From positions 227,636 to 291,635 of the forward strand of contig NZ_LFLZ01000003.1 in assembly GCF_001189845.1 (NCBI RefSeq): DNA of 64,000 nt. The letters are read 5' to 3'. Of the stretch, positions 49,244 to 58,624 are shown piece after piece; position 1 is the first letter of the stretch, and every line of letters starts with the position of its first letter. The translations under genes and the position numbers were made by a program. The DNA is from Bradyrhizobium tropiciagri (GTDB lineage Bacteria > Pseudomonadota > Alphaproteobacteria > Rhizobiales > Xanthobacteraceae). The notes beneath the pieces are model-generated. The model did not search any database. It was not told the origin of the DNA and was given only the letters and a program-made list of their open reading frames with translations.

Positions 49244-50914
49244 CTACGCCGCGAGTTCGGCGGAAGCGCGCTGCATGTTTGTGGACATGTCCTGCGTCAC
49301 GATGCTCTGCTCCTCGACCGCGGCGGCGGTGGAGGTGATGTACTCGTTGACGCCGGCGATCGCAGCCTTGATCTCGGACAGCGAGCTCGCCACTGCCGCG
49401 GCGATCGAGTTCAGCGCATCGATTTCCGAGGAGATCGTGTCGGTCGCCTGCTTGGCCTGGTTGGCGAGGCTCTTCACCTCGGAAGCGACCACCGCGAAGC
49501 CGCGGCCGGCTTCGCCCGCGCGCGCCGATTCGATCGTGGCATTGAGCGCGAGCAGGTTGATCTGCCCGGTGATGCTCGAGATCATCTCGACGATACCGCT
49601 CATCGCCTGCGCCGCAGCATTGAGCTTCTGCGCCTGGCCGTCGGCGGCCTCGACCCGGCCGGTGGCGACCGCGGCGTTCTGCTTCGACTTGGTCATGGTC
49701 TCCGAGATCTCGCGGATCGAGGCGCTCATCTCCTCGCTGCCGGCGGCGACCGCCTCGATCAGGCCGCGCGCGCTGTCGGCCTTCTTGCGGCCGATCGCCT
49801 GCGCGGTGATGTCGGTGGCGTATTTCACCACCTTGTAGGGCTTGCCGTTGAGATCGAGGATCGGATTGTAGGAGGCCTGGATCCAGATTTCCTTGCCGCC
49901 CTTGCCGATGCGCTTGTATTCGGCGGCCTGGAACTCGCCGCGGTTCAGCGCTCCCCAGAACTCGCGATAGCCCTGCGAGCTCGCCTCGACCGGCTCGACG
50001 AACATGCTGTGGTGCCGGCCCTGGATCTCGGCCAGCGAATAGCCCATCGCGGCGAGGAAGTTCGGGTTCGCGGTGCGGATGGTGCCGTCCATGTTGAATT
50101 CGATCACCGCCTGCGACTTGCCGATCGCATCGATCTGGCCGTCATTGTCGGCGGCCTTCACCTTCTGCTGCGTCACGTCGGTGGCGAACTTGACGACCTT
50201 GAACGGCTTGCCGCGGTCGTCGAGGATCGGGTTGTAGGTGGCGAGGATCCAGATTTCCTTGCCGCCCTTGCCGATGCGCTTGAACTCGCCGGCCTGGAAT
50301 TCGCCGCGGTTCAGCCGCGCCCAGAAATCGCGGTAGGCTGCGCTGTCGCGCTCGGCCGTCGGCATGAAGATGCTGTGGTGCTTTCCCTGGATGTCGGCGA
50401 GCGAATAGCCCATCGCGCCGAGGAAGTTCTCGTTGGCGTTGACGATGGTGCCGTCCATATTGAACTCGATCACCGCCTGGGCCCGGCCGATCGCGGCGAT
50501 CTTGCCGGCATCTTCCATGCTGTGGATCTTCTGCCCGGTGATGTCGGTGGCGAACTTGACGACGCCGACCGGCTTGCCTGCCTTGTCCAGGATCGGGTTG
50601 TAGGAGGCCTGGATCCAGATCTCGCGGCCGCCCTTGGCAATGCGCTTGTACTGCGCCGCCTGGAATTCGCCGCGGTTCAGCCGCGCCCAGAATTCGCGAT
50701 AGTCGTGGCTGTCGCGGGTGGCGGGTTCGACGAACATGCTGCGGTGCTTGCCCCTGATCTCGTCGAGCGAGTAGCCCATCGCGCTCAGGAAGTTCTCGTT
50801 GGCGGTGACGATGGTGCCGTCGAGCTTGAACTCGATGACCGCCTGCGACTTGCCGATCGCTGCGGCTTGCGCCAGCGCACTGTCGATGTTTGCCTTGTTG
50901 CTGAAACTGAACAT
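49244..50914 (-). CDS. Soluble chemoreceptor with three tandem PAS domains
   Basis: 556 residues without membrane segments. Three PAS domains of about 122 residues follow each other (about 18-130, 139-252, 261-375) and are very alike: each has AVIEF.(L/M)[15 protein letters not shown], the GG(K/R)EIW segment and PILD. The signalling hairpin follows (about 385-556; tip [20 protein letters not shown]). This is an Aer-like, redox- or ligand-sensing receptor. GGAGCCCTG before the ATG decides the start. Sequence near the end ([10 protein letters not shown]) is also typical. Confidence 0.9.
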   Translation of the reverse strand: MFSFSNKANIDSALAQAAAIGKSQAVIEFKLDGTIVTANENFLSAMGYSLDEIRGKHRSMFVEPATRDSHDYREFWARLNRGEFQAAQYKRIAKGGREIWIQASYNPILDKAGKPVGVVKFATDITGQKIHSMEDAGKIAAIGRAQAVIEFNMDGTIVNANENFLGAMGYSLADIQGKHHSIFMPTAERDSAAYRDFWARLNRGEFQAGEFKRIGKGGKEIWILATYNPILDDRGKPFKVVKFATDVTQQKVKAADNDGQIDAIGKSQAVIEFNMDGTIRTANPNFLAAMGYSLAEIQGRHHSMFVEPVEASSQGYREFWGALNRGEFQAAEYKRIGKGGKEIWIQASYNPILDLNGKPYKVVKYATDITAQAIGRKKADSARGLIEAVAAGSEEMSASIREISETMTKSKQNAAVATGRVEAADGQAQKLNAAAQAMSGIVEMISSITGQINLLALNATIESARAGEAGRGFAVVASEVKSLANQAKQATDTISSEIDALNSIAAAVASSLSEIKAAIAGVNEYITSTAAAVEEQSIVTQDMSTNMQRASAELAA

Positions 50915-51403
50915 CAGGGCTCCGTGAATGTTCAAAAAGAAAAGCGATGGAAAAGCGGATCGCGGCAACTCACGGAAAGGTTGCAGCGAGCGGTTTAGCA
51001 TCGGTAAAGCCTCACGCCTGGCACGAACTGCATAACGCGTGGTGGCGCGCGCGCATCTATCTCAATTTGCGAAGCAATTTCTCGCTGTGCACGTTATCAT
51101 CCATAGTCGGCATGCGATGTTTACCGTAATCTTACGGACGAAATTCGATGACGACCTTCGTCGGATGCGAATCGTCGCGATGTGTGTTCTTCACCAACGC
51201 TGATGGTCCTATTACGAACTCTGATGTTGCCGAGTGTTTCGCGGATCGATGCGGCAAGTTGATTCGCGTTCTCGACGAGTGCGCCTCGCGTCGATGCTTC
51301 ATTCTCCGCGCCCCGGCGAGAGCAAAAATAAATCGCGGCACGAGATGTCGGCAGGGTGGTCTGTGGTTCGTCCTCGGACCTCTGGTTCCATGATGGAGTT
51401 TTG
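50915..51403. other. 489-base region between chemoreceptor and GST genes
   Basis: Must hold the divergent promoters. No gene is well supported. An 81-codon frame at 51148-51393 (start ATG, Cys-rich product) has a weak GGA before it and no recognised family; I do not call it. Base composition falls in the middle of the region. Confidence 0.4.
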
Positions 51404-52057
51404 ATGTCGCTCACCCTGCATTACCACCCGCTGTCCTCGTTCTGCTGGAAGGCGCTGGTCGCACTGTACGAGAACGGCGCGCCGTTCACGCCGTACATGG
51501 TCAACCTCGGCGATTCCGCCGAGCGCGCGGCGCTGCTCGCGCTGTGGCCGATCGGTCGCTTCCCCGTGCTGCGCGACGAGACGAGGGGCGAGACGGTGCC
51601 TGAATCGAGCATCGTCATCGAGTATCTCGACTGCCATTATCCCGGCACCGCCAAGTTGATATCGGACGACCCGGACCTCGCGCTGCAGACCCGGCTGCGC
51701 GATCGCTTCCTTGATCTCTACGTCCATCTGCCGATGCAGAAGGTCGTCGGTGACCGGCTGCGGCCCGCGGACAAGAAGGACCCGCATGGCGTCGCCGAGG
51801 CGCGGGCGCAGCTCCGTACCTCTTATGCGATCCTGGATCAGTACCCCGCCCATGGCGGCTGGATGATGGGCGAGCGCTTTTCGCTGGCCGATTGCTCCGC
51901 GGCCCCGGCGCTGTTCTATGGCAACAAGGTCGAGCCGATTGAAGAGGGCCACCGGCATCTCGCTGCCTATCTCGAGCAGCTGAAGGCACGGCCGTCGTTC
52001 GCCCGTGTGCTCAAGGAGGCCGAGCCCTATTTCGGCATGTTCCCCCAGGAATCCTGA
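51404..52057 (+). CDS. Glutathione S-transferase family protein
   Basis: 217 residues: thioredoxin-like N-domain (LTLHYHPLSSFCWKALVALYE), cis-Pro in GRFPVLRDE, ESSIVIEYLD for glutathione, and a helical C-domain with RFSLADCSAAPAL. Probably conjugates or reduces electrophiles. GGAG precedes the ATG at 51404; an upstream in-frame start is not supported. Confidence 0.9.
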   Translation: MSLTLHYHPLSSFCWKALVALYENGAPFTPYMVNLGDSAERAALLALWPIGRFPVLRDETRGETVPESSIVIEYLDCHYPGTAKLISDDPDLALQTRLRDRFLDLYVHLPMQKVVGDRLRPADKKDPHGVAEARAQLRTSYAILDQYPAHGGWMMGERFSLADCSAAPALFYGNKVEPIEEGHRHLAAYLEQLKARPSFARVLKEAEPYFGMFPQES

Positions 52058-52213
52058 CCAGGAGTCCTGACCGGGAACCCTGTTCCGGTCCCGTCCCGAA
52101 AATAAATGACGGCGCGATGTCGCTTTCGCGCCGTTCCATTCGTCTTGTACCCGAGGCCCGGGTTCTGGAGCGCCTAGCGCTCCGGAGGCCCGGGCGATCT
52201 GTGTGGAGACGAC

Positions 52214-52585
52214 ATGGCTGCAGCTGGCAACAGGGCGGAGATCATCCGCTCCCTCTTCGCCGCCTATCTCGCCAATGACCGCGCGAGCGTCGAGGCGGCG
52301 TTTGCGGAGGATTTCCGCTTCTCGACGCCCTATGGCGAGAACATCGACAAGCCACGCTATTTCGCCGAGTGCTGGCGCGACTCGGGCTGGATCGGCCGCC
52401 ACGAGATCGAGCGCATCATGGTCGACGGTGTCGAAGCCTTCGTCACCTATCGCTGCGTGGCCAAGGACGGCAAGAGCTTTCGCAACACCGAGTTCTTCGT
52501 GTTCGACGGCGACAAGGTGTCGCGGATCGACGTCTATTTCGGCCCGTCGCATCAGGACGGCGAACTCGTCAGGCAGGAGCGATAG
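52214..52585 (+). CDS. NTF2-like (SnoaL) family protein
   Basis: 123 residues of the cone-shaped NTF2 fold: IIRSLFAAYLANDRASVEAA, FAEDFRFSTPYGENIDK, FRNTEFFVFDGDKVSRIDVY. GGAGACGAC before the ATG. Likely binds a small molecule. It precedes a serine hydrolase gene on the same strand. Confidence 0.85.
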   Translation: MAAAGNRAEIIRSLFAAYLANDRASVEAAFAEDFRFSTPYGENIDKPRYFAECWRDSGWIGRHEIERIMVDGVEAFVTYRCVAKDGKSFRNTEFFVFDGDKVSRIDVYFGPSHQDGELVRQER

Positions 52586-52662
52586 GGCAGCCTCGTGATC
52601 GATCGCGTGCTCGCCCGGGCGTCGTCGGCGGCGAGCGTGAACTCTGCAAAGGAAACCGGACA

Positions 52663-53868
52663 ATGTCGATAGCAAGTGAGGGCAGTGGTCTGTCGCAGGC
52701 ACGGCTCGGACGCATGCGCGAGGTTCTGGCGCGGCGTATCGATGATGGCGACGTACCGGGCCTCGTGGCGCTAGTCAGCCGTCGCGGCGAGATCCATGCC
52801 GATGTGCTCGGACGCATGGCGGTCGGCGGGCCGCCGATGCAGCGCGACACCATTTTCCGCATCTCCTCGATGACCAAGCCGGTGACGGCGGTCGCCGCGA
52901 TGATCCTGGTCGAGGAATGCCGGCTCAGGCTCGACGATCCCATCGATCGCTGGCTGCCCGAGCTCGCCGATCGCCGTGTGTTGCGCACCATCGAAGCTGA
53001 GGTCGATGACACGGTGCCGGCACTGCGCGCGATCACGCTGCGCGATATGCTCACCTTCCGCCTCGGGCTCGGCATGATCCCGATGTATCCGGCGCGCTAT
53101 CCGATCCAGATGGCGATCGCGGATGCCGGCTTCGCGCCCGGGCCGGTGTTTCCGTCGTTTCCGCCGGACGAATTGCTGCGCCGCTACGGCACGCTGCCGC
53201 TGGCCTATCAACCTGGCGAGCGCTGGCTGTACAACACCGGGAGCCTGATCCTCGGCGTCCTGATCGCGCGCGTTGCCGGAACCTCGTTCGCGCGCTTCCT
53301 GCAGCAACGGATCTTTGAACCGCTCGGCATGAAGGATACGGCTTTCCACGTGCCGCAACACAAGCTGACGCGGTTTGCGGCCTGCTATGGCAGCGATCAC
53401 GCGACCGGCACGCTGAAAGTGTTCGACGAACCCGCGACCGGCAAATATGCCGCGCCGCCGGCATTCGAGAATGGCGGCGCCGGGCTGGTATCGACCGCGG
53501 ACGATTTCAACGCCTTCGCCCAGATGATGCTCAATGGCGGGCGGCTCGGCACCGAGCGCATCCTGTCGCGTCCCTCGGTGGAACTGATGACCTCGAACCA
53601 GATCACACCGGAACAGAAACTTGGCTCCGAGTTTTTGCTCGGCGCGAGGGGCTGGGGTTTCGGCCTGTCGGTCGTGACCACGCGGGACGATCTCTGTGAT
53701 GTGCCGGGCCGCTATGGCTGGGACGGCGGTTACGGCACCTCCTGGTATTCCGACCCGCGCGAGGCGATGACCGGAATCCTGCTGACCCAGCGCATGATGG
53801 ATTCGCCGCAGCCGCTTCCGGTGTATTCGGATTTCTGGACGCTCGCCTATCAGGCGATCGATGACTAG
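52663..53868 (+). CDS. Serine hydrolase (beta-lactamase class C / esterase family)
   Basis: 401 residues. The catalytic SxxK is in RISSMTKPVTA, the YxN in WLYNTGSLI, and the third motif is weaker (WDGGYGT). No signal peptide is seen, so an esterase or D-aminopeptidase-like cytoplasmic role is more likely than beta-lactam resistance. AAAGGAAAC precedes the ATG at 52663. It is followed by a YciI gene. Confidence 0.9.
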   Translation: MSIASEGSGLSQARLGRMREVLARRIDDGDVPGLVALVSRRGEIHADVLGRMAVGGPPMQRDTIFRISSMTKPVTAVAAMILVEECRLRLDDPIDRWLPELADRRVLRTIEAEVDDTVPALRAITLRDMLTFRLGLGMIPMYPARYPIQMAIADAGFAPGPVFPSFPPDELLRRYGTLPLAYQPGERWLYNTGSLILGVLIARVAGTSFARFLQQRIFEPLGMKDTAFHVPQHKLTRFAACYGSDHATGTLKVFDEPATGKYAAPPAFENGGAGLVSTADDFNAFAQMMLNGGRLGTERILSRPSVELMTSNQITPEQKLGSEFLLGARGWGFGLSVVTTRDDLCDVPGRYGWDGGYGTSWYSDPREAMTGILLTQRMMDSPQPLPVYSDFWTLAYQAIDD

Positions 53869-53986
53869 CGCGCGTGTCAATGACCTCGGAAATAATTTCA
53901 CTGACTGTGTCGGGAGCGCAAACCGTCCGTCGTCTTTCAACCGAGCGCCGGTGCCGAGATCGGCCAACAGACAACGGAGTACGACG

Positions 53987-54403
53987 ATGAAGTTCATGGT
54001 GATCGTGAAGGCGAACAGGGATACCGAGGCCGGCGTGATGCCGAGCACCGAGCTGCTCGCCGCAATGGGCAAGTTCAACGAGGAGATGGTCAAGGCCGGC
54101 GTGATGCAGGCCGGCGAGGGCCTGCATCCGACCAACAAGGGCGCGCGGGTCAAATATGCCGGCGGGCAGAGCACGGTGTCGCACGGCCCGTTCAGCCTGA
54201 GCAGCGATCTGGTCTGCGGCTTCTGGCTGATCGAGACCAAGTCGCTCGATGAAGCGATCGGCTGGATGAAGCGCGCGCCGTTCGACGGCGGCTCCGAGAT
54301 CGAAATCCGCCAGGTGTTCTCGGCAGACGATTTCGGCGAGGCGCTGACGCCCGAGTTGCGCGAGCGCGGAGAGCGCCTGCGCGCGCAGGCTGGAAAGAAA
54401 TGA
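53987..54403 (+). CDS. YciI family protein
   Basis: 138 residues: MKFMVIVKAN, GLHPTNKGARVKY, HGPFSLSSDLVCGFWLIETK (HGPF in place of DGPF) and EIEIRQVF. The ACGGAG before the ATG at 53987 sets the start. First of three YciI-type genes in a row. Confidence 0.88.
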   Translation: MKFMVIVKANRDTEAGVMPSTELLAAMGKFNEEMVKAGVMQAGEGLHPTNKGARVKYAGGQSTVSHGPFSLSSDLVCGFWLIETKSLDEAIGWMKRAPFDGGSEIEIRQVFSADDFGEALTPELRERGERLRAQAGKK

Positions 54404-54558
54404 CGCCCGTCGTCGTTCCGCGATATCGCGCAGGCGATGCGCCCGGAATACATGATCACGATCGCAGGTCATGGACTCCGGGCCGCCGTCGCGTCGGGCT
54501 TCCCGGAATGACGAGGGTGAAAATTGCGAGAGATTCAACAGATAGGGAAATCCGACCA

Positions 54559-54984
54559 ATGCGTTTCATGATGCTGATGATCCCGCTCGGCTACGAGTCC
54601 GCTCCCGCCAAGCTGGAACTGGACCCCGAACGGGTCGCCGCGATGATGCGGTACAATCAGGCGCTGAAGGATGCCGGCGTGCTGATCACGCTGGAGGGCC
54701 TGCACCCGCCAGCCGCCGGCGCGCGCGTCAAGTTCGACACCGGCGTCCCCGTCGTGATCGACGGTCCGTTCACCGAGGCCAAGGAGGTGATCGGCGGCTT
54801 CTGGATGATCGAGGTCGCCTCGCGCGCGGAAGCGATCGAATGGGCCAAGCAGTGCCCGGCCACCGCGAACGAGATGATCGAGATCCGCCAGGTGCAGGAG
54901 ATGGCCGATTTCTCCGAGGAGGTGCAGCAGGCGGCCGCCACCTTCGAGCATCCGCAGGGCGGCTGGGGCAAGGCGCTGCGGTAG
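54559..54984 (+). CDS. YciI/DGPF family protein
   Basis: 141 residues: MRFMMLMIPLGYE, LHPPAAGARVKFDTG, VIDGPFTEAKEVIGGFWMIE (canonical DGPF) and EMIEIRQVQEM. ATG at 54559 with AGGGAA upstream. Second of the three; it shares the LHP..GARVK segment with the preceding gene, so the two are probably a tandem duplication. Confidence 0.88.
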   Translation: MRFMMLMIPLGYESAPAKLELDPERVAAMMRYNQALKDAGVLITLEGLHPPAAGARVKFDTGVPVVIDGPFTEAKEVIGGFWMIEVASRAEAIEWAKQCPATANEMIEIRQVQEMADFSEEVQQAAATFEHPQGGWGKALR

Positions 54985-54985
54985 C

Positions 54986-55032
54986 GCATGATCCGGAAAA
55001 GTGCGCAGCGGTTTTCCGGAAAGATCATGCGC
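54986..55032. repeat. GCATGATCCGGAAAAGTG repeat (copy 5)
   Basis: Copy of the element at 17908-17956, beginning directly after a YciI stop codon. Confidence 0.83.
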
Positions 55033-55130
55033 AAAACAAAAGAGGTCGAACAAGAGGCGATGCCGCCGCAATGCGTCGTCGCGCCACCAACCGATCGTCA
55101 AACCACCAACCACCACAACGGAGACGCAAG

Positions 55131-55496
55131 ATGAGCACCAACACTTACCTCGCCGTTTATCTCGGCGGCGGCAAAACCGGCTCGCGGATGGCAGCCTGGA
55201 ACGCGCTGCCCGAGGCTGAGCGGCGCGCCAAAGAGCAGCAGGGCATGGCCGCGTGGGGCGCCTGGGTCGAGAAGCACCACGACGTCATCGTCGAGATGGG
55301 CGGACCGCTCGGCAAGACCAAGAAGGTCGGCGAGGGCGGTACCTCCGACATCGCCAACCTCATGACCGGCTTCACCGTGGTGCGCGCGCCCTCGCATGAG
55401 GCGGCGGCAAAGCTGTTCGAGAACCACCCGCACTTTTCAATCTTCCCGGGCGAAGCCGTGGAGATCATGCCGGTGCTGCCGATCCCGGGGCGCTAG
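55131..55496 (+). CDS. YciI-like small protein
   Basis: 121 residues: MSTNTYLAVYLGGGKTGSRM, MAAWGAWVEKHHDVIVEMGG, FTVVRAPSHEAAAKLFENHP. The size and alternating beta/alpha pattern resemble YCII proteins, but DGPF is absent. GGAGACGC before the ATG. Third in the series. Confidence 0.8.
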   Translation: MSTNTYLAVYLGGGKTGSRMAAWNALPEAERRAKEQQGMAAWGAWVEKHHDVIVEMGGPLGKTKKVGEGGTSDIANLMTGFTVVRAPSHEAAAKLFENHPHFSIFPGEAVEIMPVLPIPGR

Positions 55497-55714
55497 TCCC
55501 CGGGGCGTTAGGCCACCAGTTCCCTGAACCTCTCCCGCTTGCGGGGTCGAGACGAGCGAAGCTCGCTCTTAGGTCGCATCGCATCATCGATGCGATGCGG
55601 GTGGGGGCTTTCTCCACGATGCGACATGCGGAGACAGCCCCCATCCCGGGAGCGACGTCGCTCTCACGTCGCGCCGGCCCAATCCAATCTGAACTCTGGG
55701 TGGAGATTTGCGCG

Positions 55715-56247
55715 ATGGCGAAGCTCGTCTTTGGATTAAACCAGTCGCTCGACGGTTACGTCGATCACGACCAGCCGATGCCGCCAGAACCTGGGCTGTT
55801 TCGTCATTTCATCGAGCAGGTGCGTGGCGTGACCGGCATGTTGTACGGCCGCCGCATGTACGAGGTGATGCGCTACTGGGACGACGACCTCCCCGATTGG
55901 GGCGCGGAGGAGCGCGAGTACGCGGCCGCGTGGCGGAGCCGGCCAAAATGGGTCGTGTCGCGTTCGCTGACGTCGGTCGGGCCCAACGCGACCCTGGTCG
56001 CGGGCGATCTCGGCGCGGCGGTACGCGACTTGAAGGCCGGGCTCGACGGTGAGGTCGAAGTCGCCGGACCGGAGCTCGCGGGATGCCTGACCGAGCTCGG
56101 CCTGATCGATGAGTATCAAATCTACCTCCGGCCCGTCGTGCTCGGGCGCGGCAAGCCCTTCTTCGCCGGCCCCCGTGCCCGCTGCGCCTCGTGGCAAGCG
56201 ATCGGCTGGGCGAGAACACGATCAGGTTGACCTACGTCCCCGCCTAG
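55715..56247 (+). pseudogene. Dihydrofolate reductase family protein, C-terminus frameshifted
   Basis: RibD-C/YyaP-like protein: MAKLVFGLNQSLDGYVDHDQ, MLYGRRMYEVMRYWDDD, KWVVSRSLTSVGPNATLV, YQIYLRPVVLGRGKPFFAGP. After FAGPR the frame is lost at about 56177; one base is missing. The expected ending LRLVASDRLGENTIRLTYV lies in the next frame and stops at 56247. As read, the frame ends early at 56230 with unrelated residues. Restored length is 177 residues, normal for the family. GGAG precedes the ATG at 55715. Confidence 0.82.
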
Positions 56248-56323
56248 TCGCGCGTTCAGCCCGCCGGTCCGTTAATCTTGATGATCCCGTGATCCCGCCG
56301 CTAGTGACCTTTACCGCCGGCTC

Positions 56324-56342
56324 ATGTAAAAGCCGTTCACAT
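56324..56342. promoter_or_regulatory. Candidate TetR operator overlapping the TetR start codon
   Basis: ATGTAAA-N5-TTCACAT, 19 bases, one mismatch from a perfect dyad. Its right arm runs into the start codon at 56341. A matching dyad lies before the DUF2852 gene (57133-57151), which argues for autoregulation. Confidence 0.65.
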
Positions 56343-57054
56343 GAGCTGGCGCAAGGACCAAGGCCGCGCCGAGCGCGGCTATCATCACGGCAATCTCAAA
56401 GAGGCGTTGCTGCAGGCCGCCCTCGACCTGATCTCGAAGAAGGGGCCGGCCGGCTTCACCTTCGCCGATGCTGCGCGCATGGCCGGCGTCAGCCCTGCCG
56501 CGCCTTACCGGCACTTCCGCGACCGCGACGAACTGATCGCCAGCATCGCGCAGCGCGGCTTCGAGCAGTTCGAGTCTTTGCTGACGCAAGCCTGGGACGA
56601 TGGCCGACCGGATACCGTCACGGCGTTCGAGCGGGTCGGCAAGGCCTATCTCGCCTTCGCGCGCGAGGAGCCCGCGTTCTATTCCGCGATGTTCGAATCC
56701 GGCCTGCCGCCCGACGCGAATCCGACGCTGATGGCTGCAAGCGAGCGGGCGTTCGCGATCATTCGCGCCGCCGCCGAGCGGCTCGCGGCGCTGGCGCCGC
56801 CGGGCATGCCGCGTCCGCCGGCGATGATGATGGCGCTGCACATCTGGTCGATGTCGCATGGCGTCGCCTCGCTGTTCGGCCGTGGCGACGCCGCGCGGCG
56901 CAAGCTGCCGATGTCGCCGGAGGACCTGCTCGAGGCCGAAGTGCTGATCTATCTGCGCGGGCTCGGCTTCCGGACCGACCAGCGGCCTGGAACCGCGACC
57001 GCCGACGACAAGCCGGCGGGTGAGAAGGCTGGTCCGTGGGGCAAGCCGAAATAA
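56341..57054 (+). CDS. TetR/AcrR family regulator (WHG-domain type)
   Basis: 237 residues. The N-terminal region KDQGRAERGYHHGNLKEALL and TFADAARMAGVSPAAPYRHF form the helix-turn-helix; the C-terminal ligand domain has HIWSMSHGVASLF, the WHG-type pattern. Matching operator dyads at its own start and before the next gene suggest it represses both. The effector is unknown. Confidence 0.92.
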   Translation: MSWRKDQGRAERGYHHGNLKEALLQAALDLISKKGPAGFTFADAARMAGVSPAAPYRHFRDRDELIASIAQRGFEQFESLLTQAWDDGRPDTVTAFERVGKAYLAFAREEPAFYSAMFESGLPPDANPTLMAASERAFAIIRAAAERLAALAPPGMPRPPAMMMALHIWSMSHGVASLFGRGDAARRKLPMSPEDLLEAEVLIYLRGLGFRTDQRPGTATADDKPAGEKAGPWGKPK

Positions 57055-57132
57055 GGTTCAACGGCTAAGCCAAAAATAATCCGAGGGGTGCGTCATCCGC
57101 GCTGCTTGACTTTCCCGGGGGATGGGCTACCT

Positions 57133-57151
57133 ATGTAAATGTTATTTACAT
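57133..57151. promoter_or_regulatory. Perfect palindrome, candidate TetR operator for the DUF2852 gene
   Basis: ATGTAAATGTTATTTACAT: 8-bp perfect arms around GTT. Same layout as the dyad at 56324-56342 (ATGTAAA-N5-TTYACAT). It lies about 35 bases before the DUF2852 start codon. Confidence 0.72.
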
Positions 57152-57184
57152 TCACAACGGCGTGATGCCGTGATGGAGAAGGAA

Positions 57185-57676
57185 ATGGCCTACACCGCTG
57201 ATGTCAATCGCTGGCGCGGCCCCGTCGAAGAGCCCTACCGTCCCTACTTCTACGCGACGCCGTGGCATCCCCTGAAGATCGCCGGGATCATCCTCGGCTT
57301 CATGATCTGGTGGCCGATCGGCCTCGCCCTTCTCTTTTTCACACTCGGGAGCAGAAAAATGGCCTGTTGGAGTCACAACGACATGGATCGCTGGCAGAAC
57401 AAGATGGAGCGCATGCAGGACAAGATGGAGCGGATGAAGAGCCGCATGGAGCGCCGCGGCTTCCCGTTCGGCGGCTTCGGCCCGCCCTCCAGCGGCAACC
57501 GCGCCTTCGACGAGTACCGCCAGGATACGCTGCGCCGTCTCGAGGAAGAGCAGGTCGAGTTCAAGAACTTCCTCGATCGCCTGCGTCACGCCAAGGACAA
57601 GGAAGAGTTCGACGCCTTCATGGCCCAGCACAAGACCCGTCCGACCCCGCCGAACGACCAGCCGCCGCAGAGCTGA
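57185..57676 (+). CDS. DUF2852 family membrane protein
   Basis: 163 residues. One hydrophobic region (about 27-52, PLKIAGIILGFMIWWPIGLA) is followed by a long charged helical part (MDRWQNKMERMQDKMERMKS, then EYRQDTLRRLEEEQVEFKNF), typical of DUF2852. Function unknown; probably an envelope protein with a cytoplasmic coiled coil. GGAGAAGGAA directly before the ATG at 57185 sets the start. Controlled, it seems, by the TetR gene just upstream. Confidence 0.85.
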   Translation: MAYTADVNRWRGPVEEPYRPYFYATPWHPLKIAGIILGFMIWWPIGLALLFFTLGSRKMACWSHNDMDRWQNKMERMQDKMERMKSRMERRGFPFGGFGPPSSGNRAFDEYRQDTLRRLEEEQVEFKNFLDRLRHAKDKEEFDAFMAQHKTRPTPPNDQPPQS

Positions 57677-57737
57677 TCACGCGAGGTAACCGCTAGCCTT
57701 CAGGCGATGTGCCCCCATAGCACCTGATGGCCCTGAG

Positions 57738-57776
57738 CCGCCCGTTTGCGACAAGCAAGCGGGCGGTTTGCATTTT
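57738..57776 (+). terminator. Rho-independent terminator after DUF2852 gene
   Basis: CCGCCCGTTTGC pairs with GCAAGCGGGCGG (one G-T pair) around a GACAA loop, followed by TTTGCATTTT. It ends the DUF2852 transcript. Confidence 0.8.
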
Positions 57777-57823
57777 GGGGTAGTCACGCCCACTATCGTG
57801 TGAGCGCGCGTGACGAGGCGAAG

Positions 57824-58594
57824 ATGATGGCGGGATCTGCGATGGCGAGTTCTGACGATCTCTGGTCTGCGATCCGGCGCGAGGCGGAAGCCGCAATCGT
57901 CGCCGATCCCTTTCTCGAAGCCTCAGCCGCCTTCATCCTCGATCAGGGCGACCTCGGCGGCGCGCTCGCTTTCCTGATTGGCCGGGCGATCTGCCGCACC
58001 GACGCCGATCGCGCGCAGTTCGTGCGGACGGCGCGCGAGGCGTTCGCGGGCGAGCCCGCGTTGGTCGAGGCCGCGGCGATCGATCTCACAGCGATCGTCC
58101 GTCGCGACCCGGCGATCACTGGGTTGCTGCCGCCGCTCTTGAACTTCAAAGGCTACGTTGCGCTGCAAGCCTGGCGCGTCTCGAACTGGCTGTGGCGCCA
58201 GGATCGCCCCGACCTCGCGCTGCTGATACAGAGCGCGGCGGCGGATCAGTTGCAGATCAGCATTCACCCGTCGGCCCAAATCGGAACCGCTGTGTTCCTC
58301 GATCACGGCACCGGCATCATCATCGGCGCGCTGGCCTCGGTCGGCGACGAGGTGACGATCCTGCAGAACGTCACCATCGCGCGGCATCAGGACGACCCGC
58401 GCCACGCCCCGACGATCGGCCGTGGTGTGCTGCTCAGCGCCGGCGCGACTGTCATCGGCAAGCTCAGCATCGGAGATTTCGCCAAGATCGGCGCTGGCGC
58501 GCTGGTGACATCGGATGTCCCCGCCGGCTGCACCGCCGTCGGCGTGCCGGCGCGGCTGACCAATTGCGCGGAAGCGGGCGCGCCGGTGCTCTAG
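57824..58594 (+). CDS. cysE: Serine O-acetyltransferase
   Basis: Makes O-acetylserine for cysteine synthesis. 256 residues. The helical N-domain ends LLNFKGYVALQAWRVSNWLW, typical of CysE; the hexapeptide-repeat barrel has HPSAQIGTAVFLDHGTGI with the catalytic Asp-His pair, TILQNVTIARHQDDPRHAPT for the second His, and GAGALVTSDVPAGCTAVGVP. GAGGCGAAG precedes the ATG at 57824; the upstream frame reads through a terminator. Confidence 0.9.
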   Translation: MMAGSAMASSDDLWSAIRREAEAAIVADPFLEASAAFILDQGDLGGALAFLIGRAICRTDADRAQFVRTAREAFAGEPALVEAAAIDLTAIVRRDPAITGLLPPLLNFKGYVALQAWRVSNWLWRQDRPDLALLIQSAAADQLQISIHPSAQIGTAVFLDHGTGIIIGALASVGDEVTILQNVTIARHQDDPRHAPTIGRGVLLSAGATVIGKLSIGDFAKIGAGALVTSDVPAGCTAVGVPARLTNCAEAGAPVL

Positions 58595-58624
58595 CGAGAT
58601 CGTCAGGTGCGCACGTCTCTCAGG

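Noticed and set aside
51148..51393. Small Cys-rich gene
   Set aside because: Weak ribosome binding site, no family, and located where promoters are expected; not enough support to call.
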